Assembly: GCA_963580285.1 (NCBI GenBank) | Contig: OY757026.1 | Span: forward strand, 89,936,651 to 90,000,650 | Reading direction: 5' to 3' | Length of the DNA stretch: 64,000 nucleotides | From: Lucinisca nassula | Taxonomy: Eukaryota; Mollusca; Bivalvia; Lucinida; Lucinidae | Part shown: piece by piece, positions 20,880-32,120 of the stretch | Layout: the number at the start of each line of letters is the position of its first letter | Numbering within the stretch: the first letter of the stretch is position 1 | Notes under the pieces: generated by a model | The model's database searches: none | Told to the model about the DNA's origin: nothing | The model's input: only the letters and a program-made list of their open reading frames with translations | Made by a program: the position numbers and the translations under genes

Positions 20880-21840
20880 TATGCTTGTCCATAAATGCCT
20901 GAATTTTCAAAAGGCCATAATTGCAAAAAAATGTTAATCAGGTGATGTACTAGTCATTCCAAATCAGCCTGTCAAGGTTTTAGGCAATAATTTAAATAGT
21001 TTTTTTTTTTATTTTTATTCTTGCTAAAAGAAAGAAACACAATTAAATGGCCAGAAATTGCAAAGGGCCATAACTCCAACAAAATTTTATTAAATTTGTT
21101 GAAAATTTAATCGGATAATCTCATCTTCCGAACCAATCAGTATACCAAATATCAAGGCTCTAGTTGAAATAACTATTCAGATATCTTGCTAATGAGTTTG
21201 GAAATAAATCAAAAATAGGAGATAAATCGGATAAGAACAAAATACGGGTCAACATTTTTTTATGAGACATCCATGTAAGAAATTTCAAAACACTAGCATA
21301 CATGGTTCTAAGGCGATGCCTTGTACAAGAAATCAACACAATTAAATGACCAGAAATTGTAAAGTGCCATAAATCTAACAAATTTTAATTAAATTGGTTA
21401 AAAATTTAATCAGGTGATCTCTTCAGTCCCATTCAGTTTACCAAATATCAAGGCTCTTTGAGATATCTTGCTAACGAGATTTCTGTTATTTAATTAAAGG
21501 GGAAATAACTAAAAAAGAGGAGATAATTCGGATAAGAAAAACATATAGGTCAACTATTGTTTCATGAGATATCCATATATGAAATTTCAAATCATAACCA
21601 TACATGGTTATAAAGTTATGCTATGCACCAGAAGGCAACACAATTAAATGGCCAGAAATTGCAAAGGGACATAACTCTAACAAAATTCCATTAAATTGGT
21701 TGAAAATTTTTATCAGGTCATCTACTCCTTTGTCCCAATCAGTAAAGCAAATATCTAGGCTCTAGCTCAAATATTTTTTGAGATACCTTGCTAACGATAA
21801 TAAACGGGGAAATAATTCGGCTAAGAAATCGGGACGAACG
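20880..21840. repeat. Tandem repeat, about 300-bp unit, three copies plus a partial
   Basis: The marker AATTAAATGGCCAGAAATTG and its variants begin near 21044, 21337 and 21641, spacing about 292 and 304 bp. Each unit continues ATAACTC(C/T)AACAAAATT, CAAATATCAAGGCTCT and GAGATATCTTGCTAA. A shorter, more diverged unit precedes them from about 20880. No reading frame spans a unit. Confidence 0.75.
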
Positions 21841-21875
21841 GACAAGCCAGAAGCAAGATGCACACCCCCAACTTG

Positions 21876-22193
21876 CATAATAAACCGCGACAGAGGAACT
21901 GCCTTGGAACAGTCAATGATACTTATATCCCAGGGAGGGCTTATATCCAAGGCGGTTCTTCTGTCGCGGGTTATTTTTGTTACGGTTTGTCTTTGTTGTT
22001 TGTGTCGCATATATTATTTTATTTTGGATAGCCTATTGGCCATTTTGTGGGAAAGTAAATGTGGATTTCCGCTATTGATATTTCCATTAGGGTCTGTTGT
22101 TTCATGTTTGTGTTTCTTTCCCTTCGGTGTCTCTGATGGGAGCTGTGGATTAATTGTATCGATTCCTGGTCATTGCCTCCACTTCTATGTTTT
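21876..22193 (+). mobile_element. RT-A inverted pair (short minus piece, then plus copy)
   Basis: AACCGCGACAGAGGAACTGC (21880-21914, minus) is followed by GGCGGTTCTTCTGTCGCGGG (from 21943, plus), with the plus copy running to GCCTCCACTTCTATG near 22193. Both are cut near the same internal position and joined by their 5' sides. Confidence 0.7.
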
Positions 22194-22194
22194 A

Positions 22195-23080
22195 TATCGA
22201 TTCTACGCGGCCGCAATCTACTGCCGTCGCGGTTTAGACAAATAAGCACGAAACAACTAAAATATAAACCAACGGACGGACTCCGGTTGGCCCCCTGTGA
22301 ACAAAGGCTATCCAAAACAAAAGACACCATCATGCACATATAAACATATAAACCGCGACAGAAGAACCGCCTTGGACTCCGATTGGCCAAACCAGAGACA
22401 GAACAGCAGGCACCAACCGACATTACATAAAATTTAATTCTCACTAATTTTCAGTAAGCCTTTACGCTGGACCCATCATAGAATCTGAGGCCTGACCCAC
22501 CGGCTTGCAATTAAAGAGGGAAGCAAAGTTGTCAACCGTGGTTGGGTTAACTACCATGCATGCAGTTTGTCGTTCAACATTTATGTTGTTACCAATCTTT
22601 TTATATCGAAGATGATTTTACGAAATTGGGTACTGAAGTCATTGCGAGTATATCTTTTTCTGAATTTTTATACTAAGTCACCATAAAATTCGGATTCCGA
22701 TAGACCTTGTTGAAGAAGAGATTTAGGTCCGACATTGAAATTTGAAATTAAATCGGAATCACGTCTATAAAATTTTGAAACGGCTTTGCGTAGTTCATGA
22801 TACCGATAACCCTGATTAAGAAATTTAGCAGTTAACAATTAATTACCAGTGTTTAAGCCAGTTACTTGACTAGACAGTAGACACTCTAACAAATAGAATT
22901 AATTGCGAATTATAAACGATATAGGATGCCGAGGAAAACCACAATCCAATATGAAAATCAAAATCGAAATCATCGCGTTTGTCATAAATTTTGCAGGAAA
23001 CAAATCCATCTACAAAAAAGGGGCATCGGCATCAGGAGAATTTGCTTTTTTTAACTGAAGTTCATATAATAATAAGGTCG
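22195..23080 (-). mobile_element. RT-A retroelement, decayed copy with RT C-terminus
   Basis: Minus strand: RT debris (about 23080-22700, including the AACCCTGATTAAGAAATTTA block), the conserved C-terminal segment near 22620-22480, then a rearranged 3' region down to 22195. No intact frame. Confidence 0.65.
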
Positions 23081-23082
23081 TT

Positions 23083-24345
23083 TAGTGTCTTCCTACACGT
23101 TAACAAACTACGCCAAATGGTGCCAAAGTAAAGATGATGTTAACGTTTGTGGATGTGACGTCATTAAATCTGAATGACGTCTATAAAATTTTGGAAAAGG
23201 ATTTGCGTAATTTAGGATACCGATAACCCAGATTAGGAAGTTAAGCAGTTAACAATTTATTACGAATCTTGAAGCTAGTTAAATGACAAGACACTCTGGC
23301 AGATTCCGACGTCATTCCGATTTAATTTCAAAATTCAATGTTGGACTTCTCTTCTTCAACAAGGTCTATCGGAACCGAGTTTTATTAAATTGCCTCCACT
23401 TCTACTTTATGGTGACTTAGTTTATAAATTCAGTTTATATTATATACATATAGAAAATTAGTAAGAAAATGTCACTCAGGAAAGGCCACAATCCAAGAAC
23501 GCAGCCGTCTCAAGTCACCTATAGAAAGTGACACGGAGGCACACACAAAAACAGGCGAAACGTGAACCAAATAACAAATAAGACACTGCAAAAGAACAAC
23601 CGCCTTGGGACGGTCAGTAGCCATTTTTACCGAAGTGTCCGTTTCTTGCATTCAAAATACTCCATATTTTCTAAAAGAAATTATCGAGAATCTAAACAGA
23701 TTGCAGGTACGTCATATTTGACAGCATAACATGCGCTTTATGCACTTTGTCGCAACTTTTGCGTTCTTTTAGTCTATGCGCACGACAAGATAGCTGCCGA
23801 TTTTCAGTCGCGGAATGGACAGATTTGAAAGAAGTTCTTTTGTGAACGAGACTACTTATCTACGGGCAACATGCACTTGACAACAGCCAATATGAAAACT
23901 TATTATATAACCAAACAATGTTGCGTTTACGTCGTACAGATGGTATTGGTCAACATTTTTCCATATTGCCGGTAGTCAAAATCACTGATATTGCCCGTAG
24001 ATAAGCAGTCTCTACTGTCGAATTTGTCCATTTCGATACTACAAATCGGCAGCCATATTGTTGTGCGTATCGACTGACAAAACGTAAAACTAATGTAGGC
24101 TGTGACAAAGTGCAGTGCATAAAGCGCATTTTATGCTAGCAACATGACTTTTAATATTCAATAATTTGTTTTAGGAAACCAGGATTATTTTGAAAGAACT
24201 AATACGGCACTTCGAAAACACTGGCGTCCTAGGTTGTTAGACGGACGTCATATCCACCAACGTTAACGTCATTTTCACTTTGTTGCCGTTGAGCGATGTT
24301 TTTCAATGTGTAGGAAGAGATTTAACGACCGGCATTACTTTTCAT
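23083..24345. mobile_element. Composite element J with outer and inner inverted repeats
   Basis: The left 100 bp (AGGTCGTTTAGTGTCTTCCT ... TTAACGTTTGTGGATGTGAC) and the right 105 bp ending near 24345 (GTGTAGGAAGAGATTTAACG) are imperfect inverted repeats. A second, inner pair of arms lies at about 23725-23885 and 23990-24140, sharing GCTGCCGATTTTCAGTC-type and ACTTATCTACGGGCAA words. RT-A debris (23163-23455, itself an inverted joint near 23300) and a diverged RT-A end (23460-23622) sit inside. It looks like a non-autonomous DNA element that took in other repeats. Confidence 0.55.
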
Positions 24346-24430
24346 TTGATGTCTTCTATGTCAGACAATCCTGAATTCTGGCAGTCAGTCCAAGTTTTGG
24401 GTATATAATAAAAAGCTTTTTGACTTTATA

Positions 24431-24498
24431 CGGACATGAGTCGGCCGATGCCGAAGGCATCGGCCGATGTCGTAAGGACGACATCGGACTCATGTCCG
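24431..24498. repeat. T-shaped (three-way) hairpin
   Basis: A 12-bp outer stem (CGGACATGAGTC 24431-24442 with GACTCATGTCCG 24487-24498) encloses two independent hairpins. The first is GGCCGATGCC/GGCATCGGCC with loop GAA (24443-24465). The second is GATGTCGT/ACGACATC with loop AAGG (24466-24485). All stems are perfect and one base (24486) is unpaired. Function unknown. (TTG)n follows at 24526-24548. Confidence 0.9.
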
Positions 24499-24512
24499 AC
24501 TATAGGTAACGC

Positions 24513-25080
24513 GTATACGAGCACATGTTGTTGTTGTTGTTGTTGTTGTCAGCGGCATTGCCTATGAAAAAAGTTGAAGTGATTCAATTTTCTCGCGAGA
24601 CGCGAGAATTCCGGTGAGGCGCACTGCATGACTGTCACTTTTTTTTAATTTATTTTCTGTTTTCGATCTTAAATGCTGTCTACTTATATACGTATGTATT
24701 ACTTTTTTTCGTCGTATCTGACCAAATAAAAATTAATAAATAAATAAAAACTGTAAATTGGGATTTTCAAAAACTTCACGATGACTGCTTCTCTATTATT
24801 GATCCATGTTGCAGAGACGCTTATTGCATTTTCATAGACAAACTGTCTGACAGTTGGCGCAAAATAAAAACATCAAGTACCGGTCTTCTATTTACCTTCC
24901 GGTCGCGTTTCTATTCGGCTATTCGACAGCAACATCCTAGTTTTCGTTTATTTCCAGTATTTCCATGGTAATTCCGATTCGCTTTATGTCCTATCAAGCA
25001 TAATGCCTTGGAATTCTTTTCTTTCTTTTACTACAACACCCTCTCACGAGGATTACCTGCAGGTGTACATTACATGTACT
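24513..25080. other. Unassigned DNA
   Basis: A (TTG)n tract near its left edge, then AT-rich sequence with no supported feature. Confidence 0.35.
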
Positions 25081-25082
25081 CC

Positions 25083-25240
25083 AGGACGGCCTCCGCCCAT
25101 CGGGGCTTGAAGAAATAGCATGATGCTTCCACACAGAGCTGTATCCGACCATGAGAACTGGTTAACCCCTTAGAGGAACTAGGCCTGCCCACGCAAAGCG
25201 GTGCAAGTCGGACCCATCCTATCTATCTATCTACTGGTAC
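25083..25240 (-). repeat. Interspersed repeat C (SINE-like), 5' part
   Basis: GGCCTCCGCCCATCGGGGCT to GTGCAAGTCGGACC, followed by (ATCT)n. Confidence 0.6.
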
Positions 25241-25252
25241 TGTGTCGGTCAC

Positions 25253-25570
25253 ATTTGACCATTACCGCAGGTGTACATTACATACACTCCAGGTTTGCAT
25301 GATGACAGCCTGCACAGTAATCATATAATTACGGTAGGGATCTTTAACCTGCACAGGGGATGGTTCTCCCTGCACAGGGGGCCTCTAGTTAACGTCCCGA
25401 TCTAAAAGACGGTGTACATTTTGACATTCATCCATGCAAATGATGCCAATGCCGTGAATGGAGCGTGTTTGGACATCGAAATTTTATCGCCACTGCTGGG
25501 GATCGAACCCGCGACCTCTAGCATCAGAGGCAAGTGCACTAACCACTGAGCTACCATGCTCTACCGACCT
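25253..25570 (-). mobile_element. tRNA-headed SINE, second family, copy 1
   Basis: In minus orientation the head is at 25496-25566. It has an A box TGGTAGCTCAGTGGTTAGTG and a B box GGGTTCGATCC. The body follows, with GTTAACGTCCCGATC-type sequence near 25390. No clear target duplication. Confidence 0.75.
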
Positions 25571-25574
25571 TCCA

Positions 25575-25712
25575 TGCTTATAAATTGGGAGGCAGAGCTT
25601 GAGATGTCATTTCATCTCAATATCGGGTAAAAGTCCCACAAAATTAGAAGCAACATCTCCAAAATTACCTTTTCAGTGTTGATGAGGAGGTTAAACCTCA
25701 AATCAAACAAAT
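25575..25712 (-). repeat. Interspersed repeat C (SINE-like), 3' part
   Basis: CATGCTTATAAATTGGGAGG to AGGAGGTTAAACCTCAAATC and AAACAAATAC. The internal order matches other copies. Confidence 0.6.
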
Positions 25713-25719
25713 ACAGTCC

Positions 25720-26222
25720 AGGTTTGCAGAATAAAAGCCTACATAGTAATCATGCAATCTGCCTGTTACACTTGAGAGAGGGGTTGGCAGAAAATAGAGA
25801 TAGATATTTTTTGTAGGGATCTTTTACTTGCACCGGGATGGTTCTCCCTGTACAGGGCACAGGGACACGGTTCATATTGAGTTTGCTCTTCTAGAATGAA
25901 ATATAAGCGTACTAGTATATACAGTGTATTGAGTTTGCTCTTCTAGAATGAAATATAAGCGTACTAGTATATATATACACTGTATATACTAGTACGCTTA
26001 TATTTCATTCTAGAAGAGCAAACTCAATATGAACCGTGTCCCTGTGGTACAGGGGGCCTCCGGTTAACGTCCCGATCCGAAGGACAGTGCACCTTGTGGC
26101 ATTCATGATGCCAGTGTAGCAGTTCAGACACCACAATTTACTTACCGCTGCCCGGAATTGAACTGGGGGCCTCTAGCATAAGCATGATAGGCAAGTGCAC
26201 TAACCACTGAGCTACCATGCTC
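25720..26222 (-). mobile_element. tRNA-headed SINE, second family, copy 2, split by a palindrome
   Basis: The head is at 26150-26222 (minus: A box like TGGTAGCTCAGTGGTTAG, then a decayed B box). The body resembles 25253-25495. It is interrupted at about 25861-26050 by the palindromic insertion; ACAGGG lies on both sides of it. Confidence 0.7.
25868..26043. repeat. Direct plus inverted repeat (about 50-60 bp arms)
   Basis: ATTGAGTTTGCTCTTCTAGA and following bases to ACTAGTATATA occur at about 25878-25923, again directly at 25927-25974, and inverted at 25981-26033. The outer 12 bases (GACACGGTTCAT) pair with ATGAACCGTGTC. It can fold into a perfect long hairpin in two registers. Confidence 0.85.
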
Positions 26223-26447
26223 CATAGGCAAACAGAGTTAATTCATTTTTTTTTCAATCCATTTCTGCTGATCGTTTATCTTGTCACTTTCGCATTTCAT
26301 TGTTTCTCTCATGTTTGTATAGGAAGCCAGTCTGTTCTGAAGGTATTGATTAATTCAGGGTTCTTTTTAAGTGTAGCTGTTAATGTGAATTTCTCCAAAA
26401 GCATCAATACTGAAAAATCATATATACACATATTGTTGAAAATTGTG

Positions 26448-26484
26448 CCCCCCCCCCCCCCCCCCTACACACACACACACACAC
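26448..26484. repeat. C-run and (AC)n microsatellite
   Basis: 18 C residues (26448-26465) followed by (AC)n (26467-26484). Confidence 0.95.
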
Positions 26485-26533
26485 ATCAGGGCTTGAAGAA
26501 ATAGATAGGCTGCAATGCATGCTTGATGCATTT

Positions 26534-27203
26534 GAGTATAATGGATGGCAAATTCGATTGATAGCTTTTCGTACAGAAGACTCATTATCTGGATGAAGAG
26601 GAGAGCAGTTAGAGCCTGACTTGGGACCAACGGCGATAGATCAGGACACATCCATGAAAGACACTGGTTGCATGTCATTTGTAAACATTGTCAGTTAAAG
26701 AAGTGTTTCTTTGACATGCTCTTGTGTACCATTAAGGCAGCTAATTTGATTTGGATCTGTTCATGGACAACCAGATTGAGACAGATGTTCGTACGACCCT
26801 GTAGAGCCCAGCACATGGATGGTAGATGACTTGGTTAACAGATAGGGTTGGCTAATCGGAGCTGAGAGTATAATGGATGGCAAATTCGATTGATAGCCTT
26901 TCGTACAGCAGACTCATTATCTGGATGAAGAAGAGAGCAGTTAGAGCCTGACTTGGGACCAACGGCGATAGATCAGGACACATCCATGAAAGACACTGGT
27001 TGCATGTCATTTGTAAACATTGTCATTTAAAGAAGTGTTTCTTTGACATGCTCTTGTGTACCCTTAAGGCAGCTAATTTGATTTGGATCTGTTCATGGAC
27101 AACCAGATTGAGACAGATGTTCGTACAACCCTGTAGAGCCCAGCACATGGATGGTAGATGTAGATGACTTGGTTAACAGATAGGGTTGGCTAATCGGAGC
27201 TGA
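26534..27203. repeat. Tandem duplication, two units of about 335 bp
   Basis: Units 26534-26865 and 26866-27203 start with GAGTATAATGGATGGCAAAT and end with CTAATCGGAGCTGA. They differ by only a handful of substitutions and a 6-bp GTAGAT addition, so the duplication is recent. No convincing reading frame covers the unit. Confidence 0.9.
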
Positions 27204-27371
27204 AAGGATGATGGATTATCAGTCCTGTCACTGTGGTCGATAATTGATTATTAATCGCTAAGGTTTTTGGCATTATTTTACCTGTCTGGCTTTCTGTCTA
27301 AGCATGACTCTTACCATATGTTGGTCTTTACCATATGTATATTTGAACAGACAGGCCTGAGCAAACAGTGT

Positions 27372-27431
27372 AGACCAAGATGAGATGCCGCATAATGCAG
27401 CGTATCATCAGGGTCTGCGCTGTTTGCCACT
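27372..27431. repeat. Palindromic repeat
   Basis: GCAAACAGTGTAGACCAAGATG pairs with the partner ending GGTCTGCGCTGTTTGC; ATGCCGCATAATGCAGCGTAT lies at the centre. A small dispersed hairpin repeat. Confidence 0.7.
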
Positions 27432-27766
27432 CATCCAGCTGTTTTAGGCATAACTTTGGGTAGTAATTAAATTGTACCTATCAATTAATCGATTAAAAGC
27501 AAGTCAGAAATGATTATCATTTTTGCGGAATTTATCGATCGATTAATCGATTACACGATTAATTGTGTCAGCCTTTTTAACAGACAAATTTACTGCCCAT
27601 GGGATCTGAACTCATTCATGTTGCCAGAAAGTATTTGCAATTCAGATAAAGAGAAAAGATGGGAAAATGGGGATAATATTTTTGATTATTTGAAAAAGAT
27701 GTTATGGATACCTGTGAAATGCTATGTTGTGACTGGTCCAACAAGTACCTACAACATTCCTTTTAG

Positions 27767-28825
<1,059 letters not shown>

Positions 28826-28906
28826 ATAAAAACGTAGAAAAACCGAGGCAAGTGAATTATACAAAAAAGAGAAATGACATCACACGGAAAACACAGTAAA
28901 TAATAT

Positions 28907-28946
28907 TATTCCCAACCGGTTTCGTTTATAACTCATCAGGGGAATA
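28907..28946 (-). ncRNA. Hammerhead ribozyme motif, PLE copy 1
   Basis: Minus-strand order: stem I TATTCCC, core CTGATGA, stem II GTT/AAC with loop ATA, GAAA, CCGG, TT, stem I partner GGGAATA. Identical to the motifs in copies 2 and 3. Confidence 0.85.
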
Positions 28947-29046
28947 GTACAATAACAAAATGGCGTTACGTCGCGACGTTACTTAGTAACGGATAAGACG
29001 TATACACAGCACACAATATGAAACGTCATGCGGCAAAATGGTGCCG

Positions 29047-31134
29047 TTAGTGATTGTTAAGTTTAGGTTTGAAAACCTTAATGAAATACTTTTCTTTGGA
29101 TAACCTTGCTGAAACATTATTATTGTGAAACTTGTAAAACGGAAAAATGGAAAACTTTGGATTGTTTAGAGAACATTGGTCTAAATGAAAACTGACGGGC
29201 AGTTGCCTCGTTGATGGGTCTCTTATTTGTTGGTCATGAACTGTCCGTCGGTTTCGAAGTTTGTCGCCTGTCTGTCCAATATAGAATTCTTTGCAGCCAT
29301 TACAAACTAAAACATACAATACATTTTTGACAGTGCAGTTCATGTTTTCTTTAACGTGAAATATTTTGTTATTTAACTGTAAGGAAGATCCTTCAATAAT
29401 GAAATTACAAAGTCCGCATCGTGGCTCATTGCATTTAGTAACAGATGGGGTGGTATTTGTTTCACTGAATTGAGATTTTATTAACATACGTTTTAAATTT
29501 GGGAGTTGCCGCTTGCATTTTATGACCTTGGTGTTGCTTATTATTCTATCCATTGTTTTATCAGAGTTTAAAATTCTCATGTTATTTTTCAAAATGCCAA
29601 ACATTTCTTTATGTTTTGGATTGTGTGTTGAAATAAAAGGAGTTATATTTTCCTCCACTTTTTCCTTTACATTCAGCAATTTTTTTCGTGGTATTTCTAA
29701 GGCTTTATTTATTCCAGATTTTATTATTGGCAGTGGATAGTGTCGTTTGGTTAAAGTGGTGGCAAGTTCTTTTAAACGGTAACTAAGTATATTTTTATCA
29801 GAAACAATGGTGCAGATTCTTCGAGCTAAGGAAAATGGTATATTGGTTTTTGTGTGTTTTGGGTGACAAGATTTGAAATTTAGGTATTGTTTAGAATCAG
29901 TGACCTTAAAGTATATGTCTGTTGAAATGGAAGTTCCAGTTTTAATGACTAATATGTCCAGGAAGGGTAGTTGTACGGGGTTAACCTCAATTTTAAATTT
30001 GATATCTTTATGAAGAGAGTTAAGTATATTTTCCATTAAATTTAAATCTTTCTGTGACCTTTGCCAAAGTATGAAACAATCGTCTAAATATCTTTTCCAT
30101 TGATTTTCTACATACTGTCCAAACTGTTCACCCATTTCTTGTTTGATTTTTTCATATAAAGTTTCTTCTAAAAAGCCTAAAACTAATGTTGCATATGTTG
30201 GTGCTACTTTGGTGCCCATGGCTGTGCCTTTTGATTGGTTAAAATATAAACCATTAAAAGAAAAATTGTTGTTTTCTAAAATTAATTTTAAACCCTCAAG
30301 AATAAAATCTTTTGAAAATCTTTCTGAAATTAATTCTGGGTGTTTTTCCAACCAATATGATACAGCTTCTAGGCCTAATTCATGTGGTATATTTGAATAT
30401 AAGCTGACAATATCAAAAGAAACCAATAATGTGTTTTCTGGGATATTTTTAGGTAAAAAATTAAGAAAATCTATATCATCCCGTAAATAACTTTTTACAT
30501 GTTTCAAAAATGGTTTTAGTAAAATATCCAGAAGGGAACTTAAGCGGCTCGTTTCACATCTTGGGCCTGCAACAATTGGTCGAAATTGTAAATCTTCAGG
30601 ATCTAGTACTTCAATATATTCGGAATTCAATATGTTGCATGCGTTCTGTATAAGTTTGCTTTTGTGTATTTTCGGTAAACCATAAAAAGTACTTGTTTTG
30701 TAATCAAAATTAAGTAAAAATTCTGCCTCCTGGATTGTTATATCTTTATACAGATTTATCAGTTCTTTTAATTTAGCAAATACTTCTTTTTCATTGCTGT
30801 CTGGAATAGATGTATAGTATGATTCATCCATTAACATTTCTAGAATTTTTCTCTTGTAAAATTGAACATTCATTATCACAATACCACCACCTTTGTCTGC
30901 TTCCTTGATTACTATGGATTTGTCTTCTGACAGAGATTTTATTGCTTTTCTTTGCTCTAAAGTAACATTATGTTGTATGTTTTTATTTTCTTTAGGAATA
31001 TTATCACATATCGTTTTGGTTGTTGTTATGTAAGTTTCGAGGTTTAAATTACGCCCACTGGGAGGGGTAAAACTTGATTTATTTCTCACTAATGAAATAT
31101 CTGTTTGTTCTTTGCCATCAAAATACTCTTGCAA
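29047..31134 (-). pseudogene. PLE ORF2, 5'-truncated (RT and GIY-YIG)
   Basis: An uninterrupted frame equal to residues about 98-792 of the complete ORF2 in copy 2. It keeps the RT motifs (SFDIVSLY, KGTAMGTKVAP, YLDD) and the C-terminal GIY-YIG domain. It lacks the natural start and any promoter of its own, so it is probably not expressed as a complete protein. Only isolated substitutions separate it from copies 2 and 3. Confidence 0.9.
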
Positions 31135-31151
31135 TCTTATTTTTCGAGGTT

Positions 31152-32120
31152 ATGGCTTCAGAAATTTCTAATTTAATGAAAAGTGTGGACGAAAATGTGA
31201 AAAGTAGAGTTAATAGCGAAATCCATACACAAGATATAGAAATGCTCGAAAGCACCAATGTAAATTTTCTAGAAGCAGAAGCTATGAAAATAAAATCGCG
31301 CATTGGCCAGATCTGGGATAGAAAACTAGGCCAAAGAAGAGATGCGTATTGGGCTTATGTACGCAACAGCGGAAATCTTCTCTTTCATCAGAAATGGATA
31401 GAAGGGAATCCGACAATTATTCCACGAAAACTTCAAAAATTTGAAATTAAATATGAAAATGAAAACCAAAGGCAATTAAGAGAGAGAGCCGTTGTTCAAG
31501 ACTTCAGAATGGAAATAGAAATGGAAAAACTCAGGGTGGAATCCTGCAACGAAAGAGTAAGGAAACTAGATCAAGAAATGGAAGACATTATAAAAAACAA
31601 ATGTACGGGACAAGTAGCTGAATTAGTGCTCGACATGTGGAAGAAACATGTCAAAAGAAATGAAGAAATTTCTCACAAAAGATGGCAAAGTAATGAGAAC
31701 TGGCTCAAAAAGTATGAAGCAGAGTTCACCATACAGTATGCAAATTCCAGTCCCTTTTTCAAAGCTGGAAATGGCAACTACAAACAAATGCACCCACAAA
31801 GTCAACAAAAGTCATATGCCGATGTAGTGAGGGAGGCTCCAAAAAACCAAAGAAGAACAGATGAGAGTATCCATACTCTACTTACCCAACTTATTTCAAA
31901 ACTTGATAGCAACAAATATCAACAAGAACAGCAGAGAGAACCAAGAAACAGCGGACGGTATCAACATCAGCAGAGAAGGGGGAGGATTAACAGTGATCAC
32001 AGCTATAAAAGACCATGGGAAAACAGGTCCAACAATTCGATGAAAGAAAACGATGGACAAATAGAAGAACCTGTAGATTCTTTTCTACAGGCGGACCACA
32101 ACTGGAACAGCCGGATTTAA
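31152..32120 (+). pseudogene. PLE ORF1, N-terminally truncated (copy 2)
   Basis: Equivalent to residues 69-390 of the intact ORF1 in copy 3, starting at an internal Met (MASEISNL). The first 68 residues are missing because the element is truncated. The sequence is otherwise intact and overlaps ORF2 by 106 nt. See the copy 3 entry for features of the protein. Confidence 0.8.

Noticed and set aside
20880..21840. CRISPR-like array
   Set aside because: Units are about 300 bp and diverged, with no short identical repeats or spacers.
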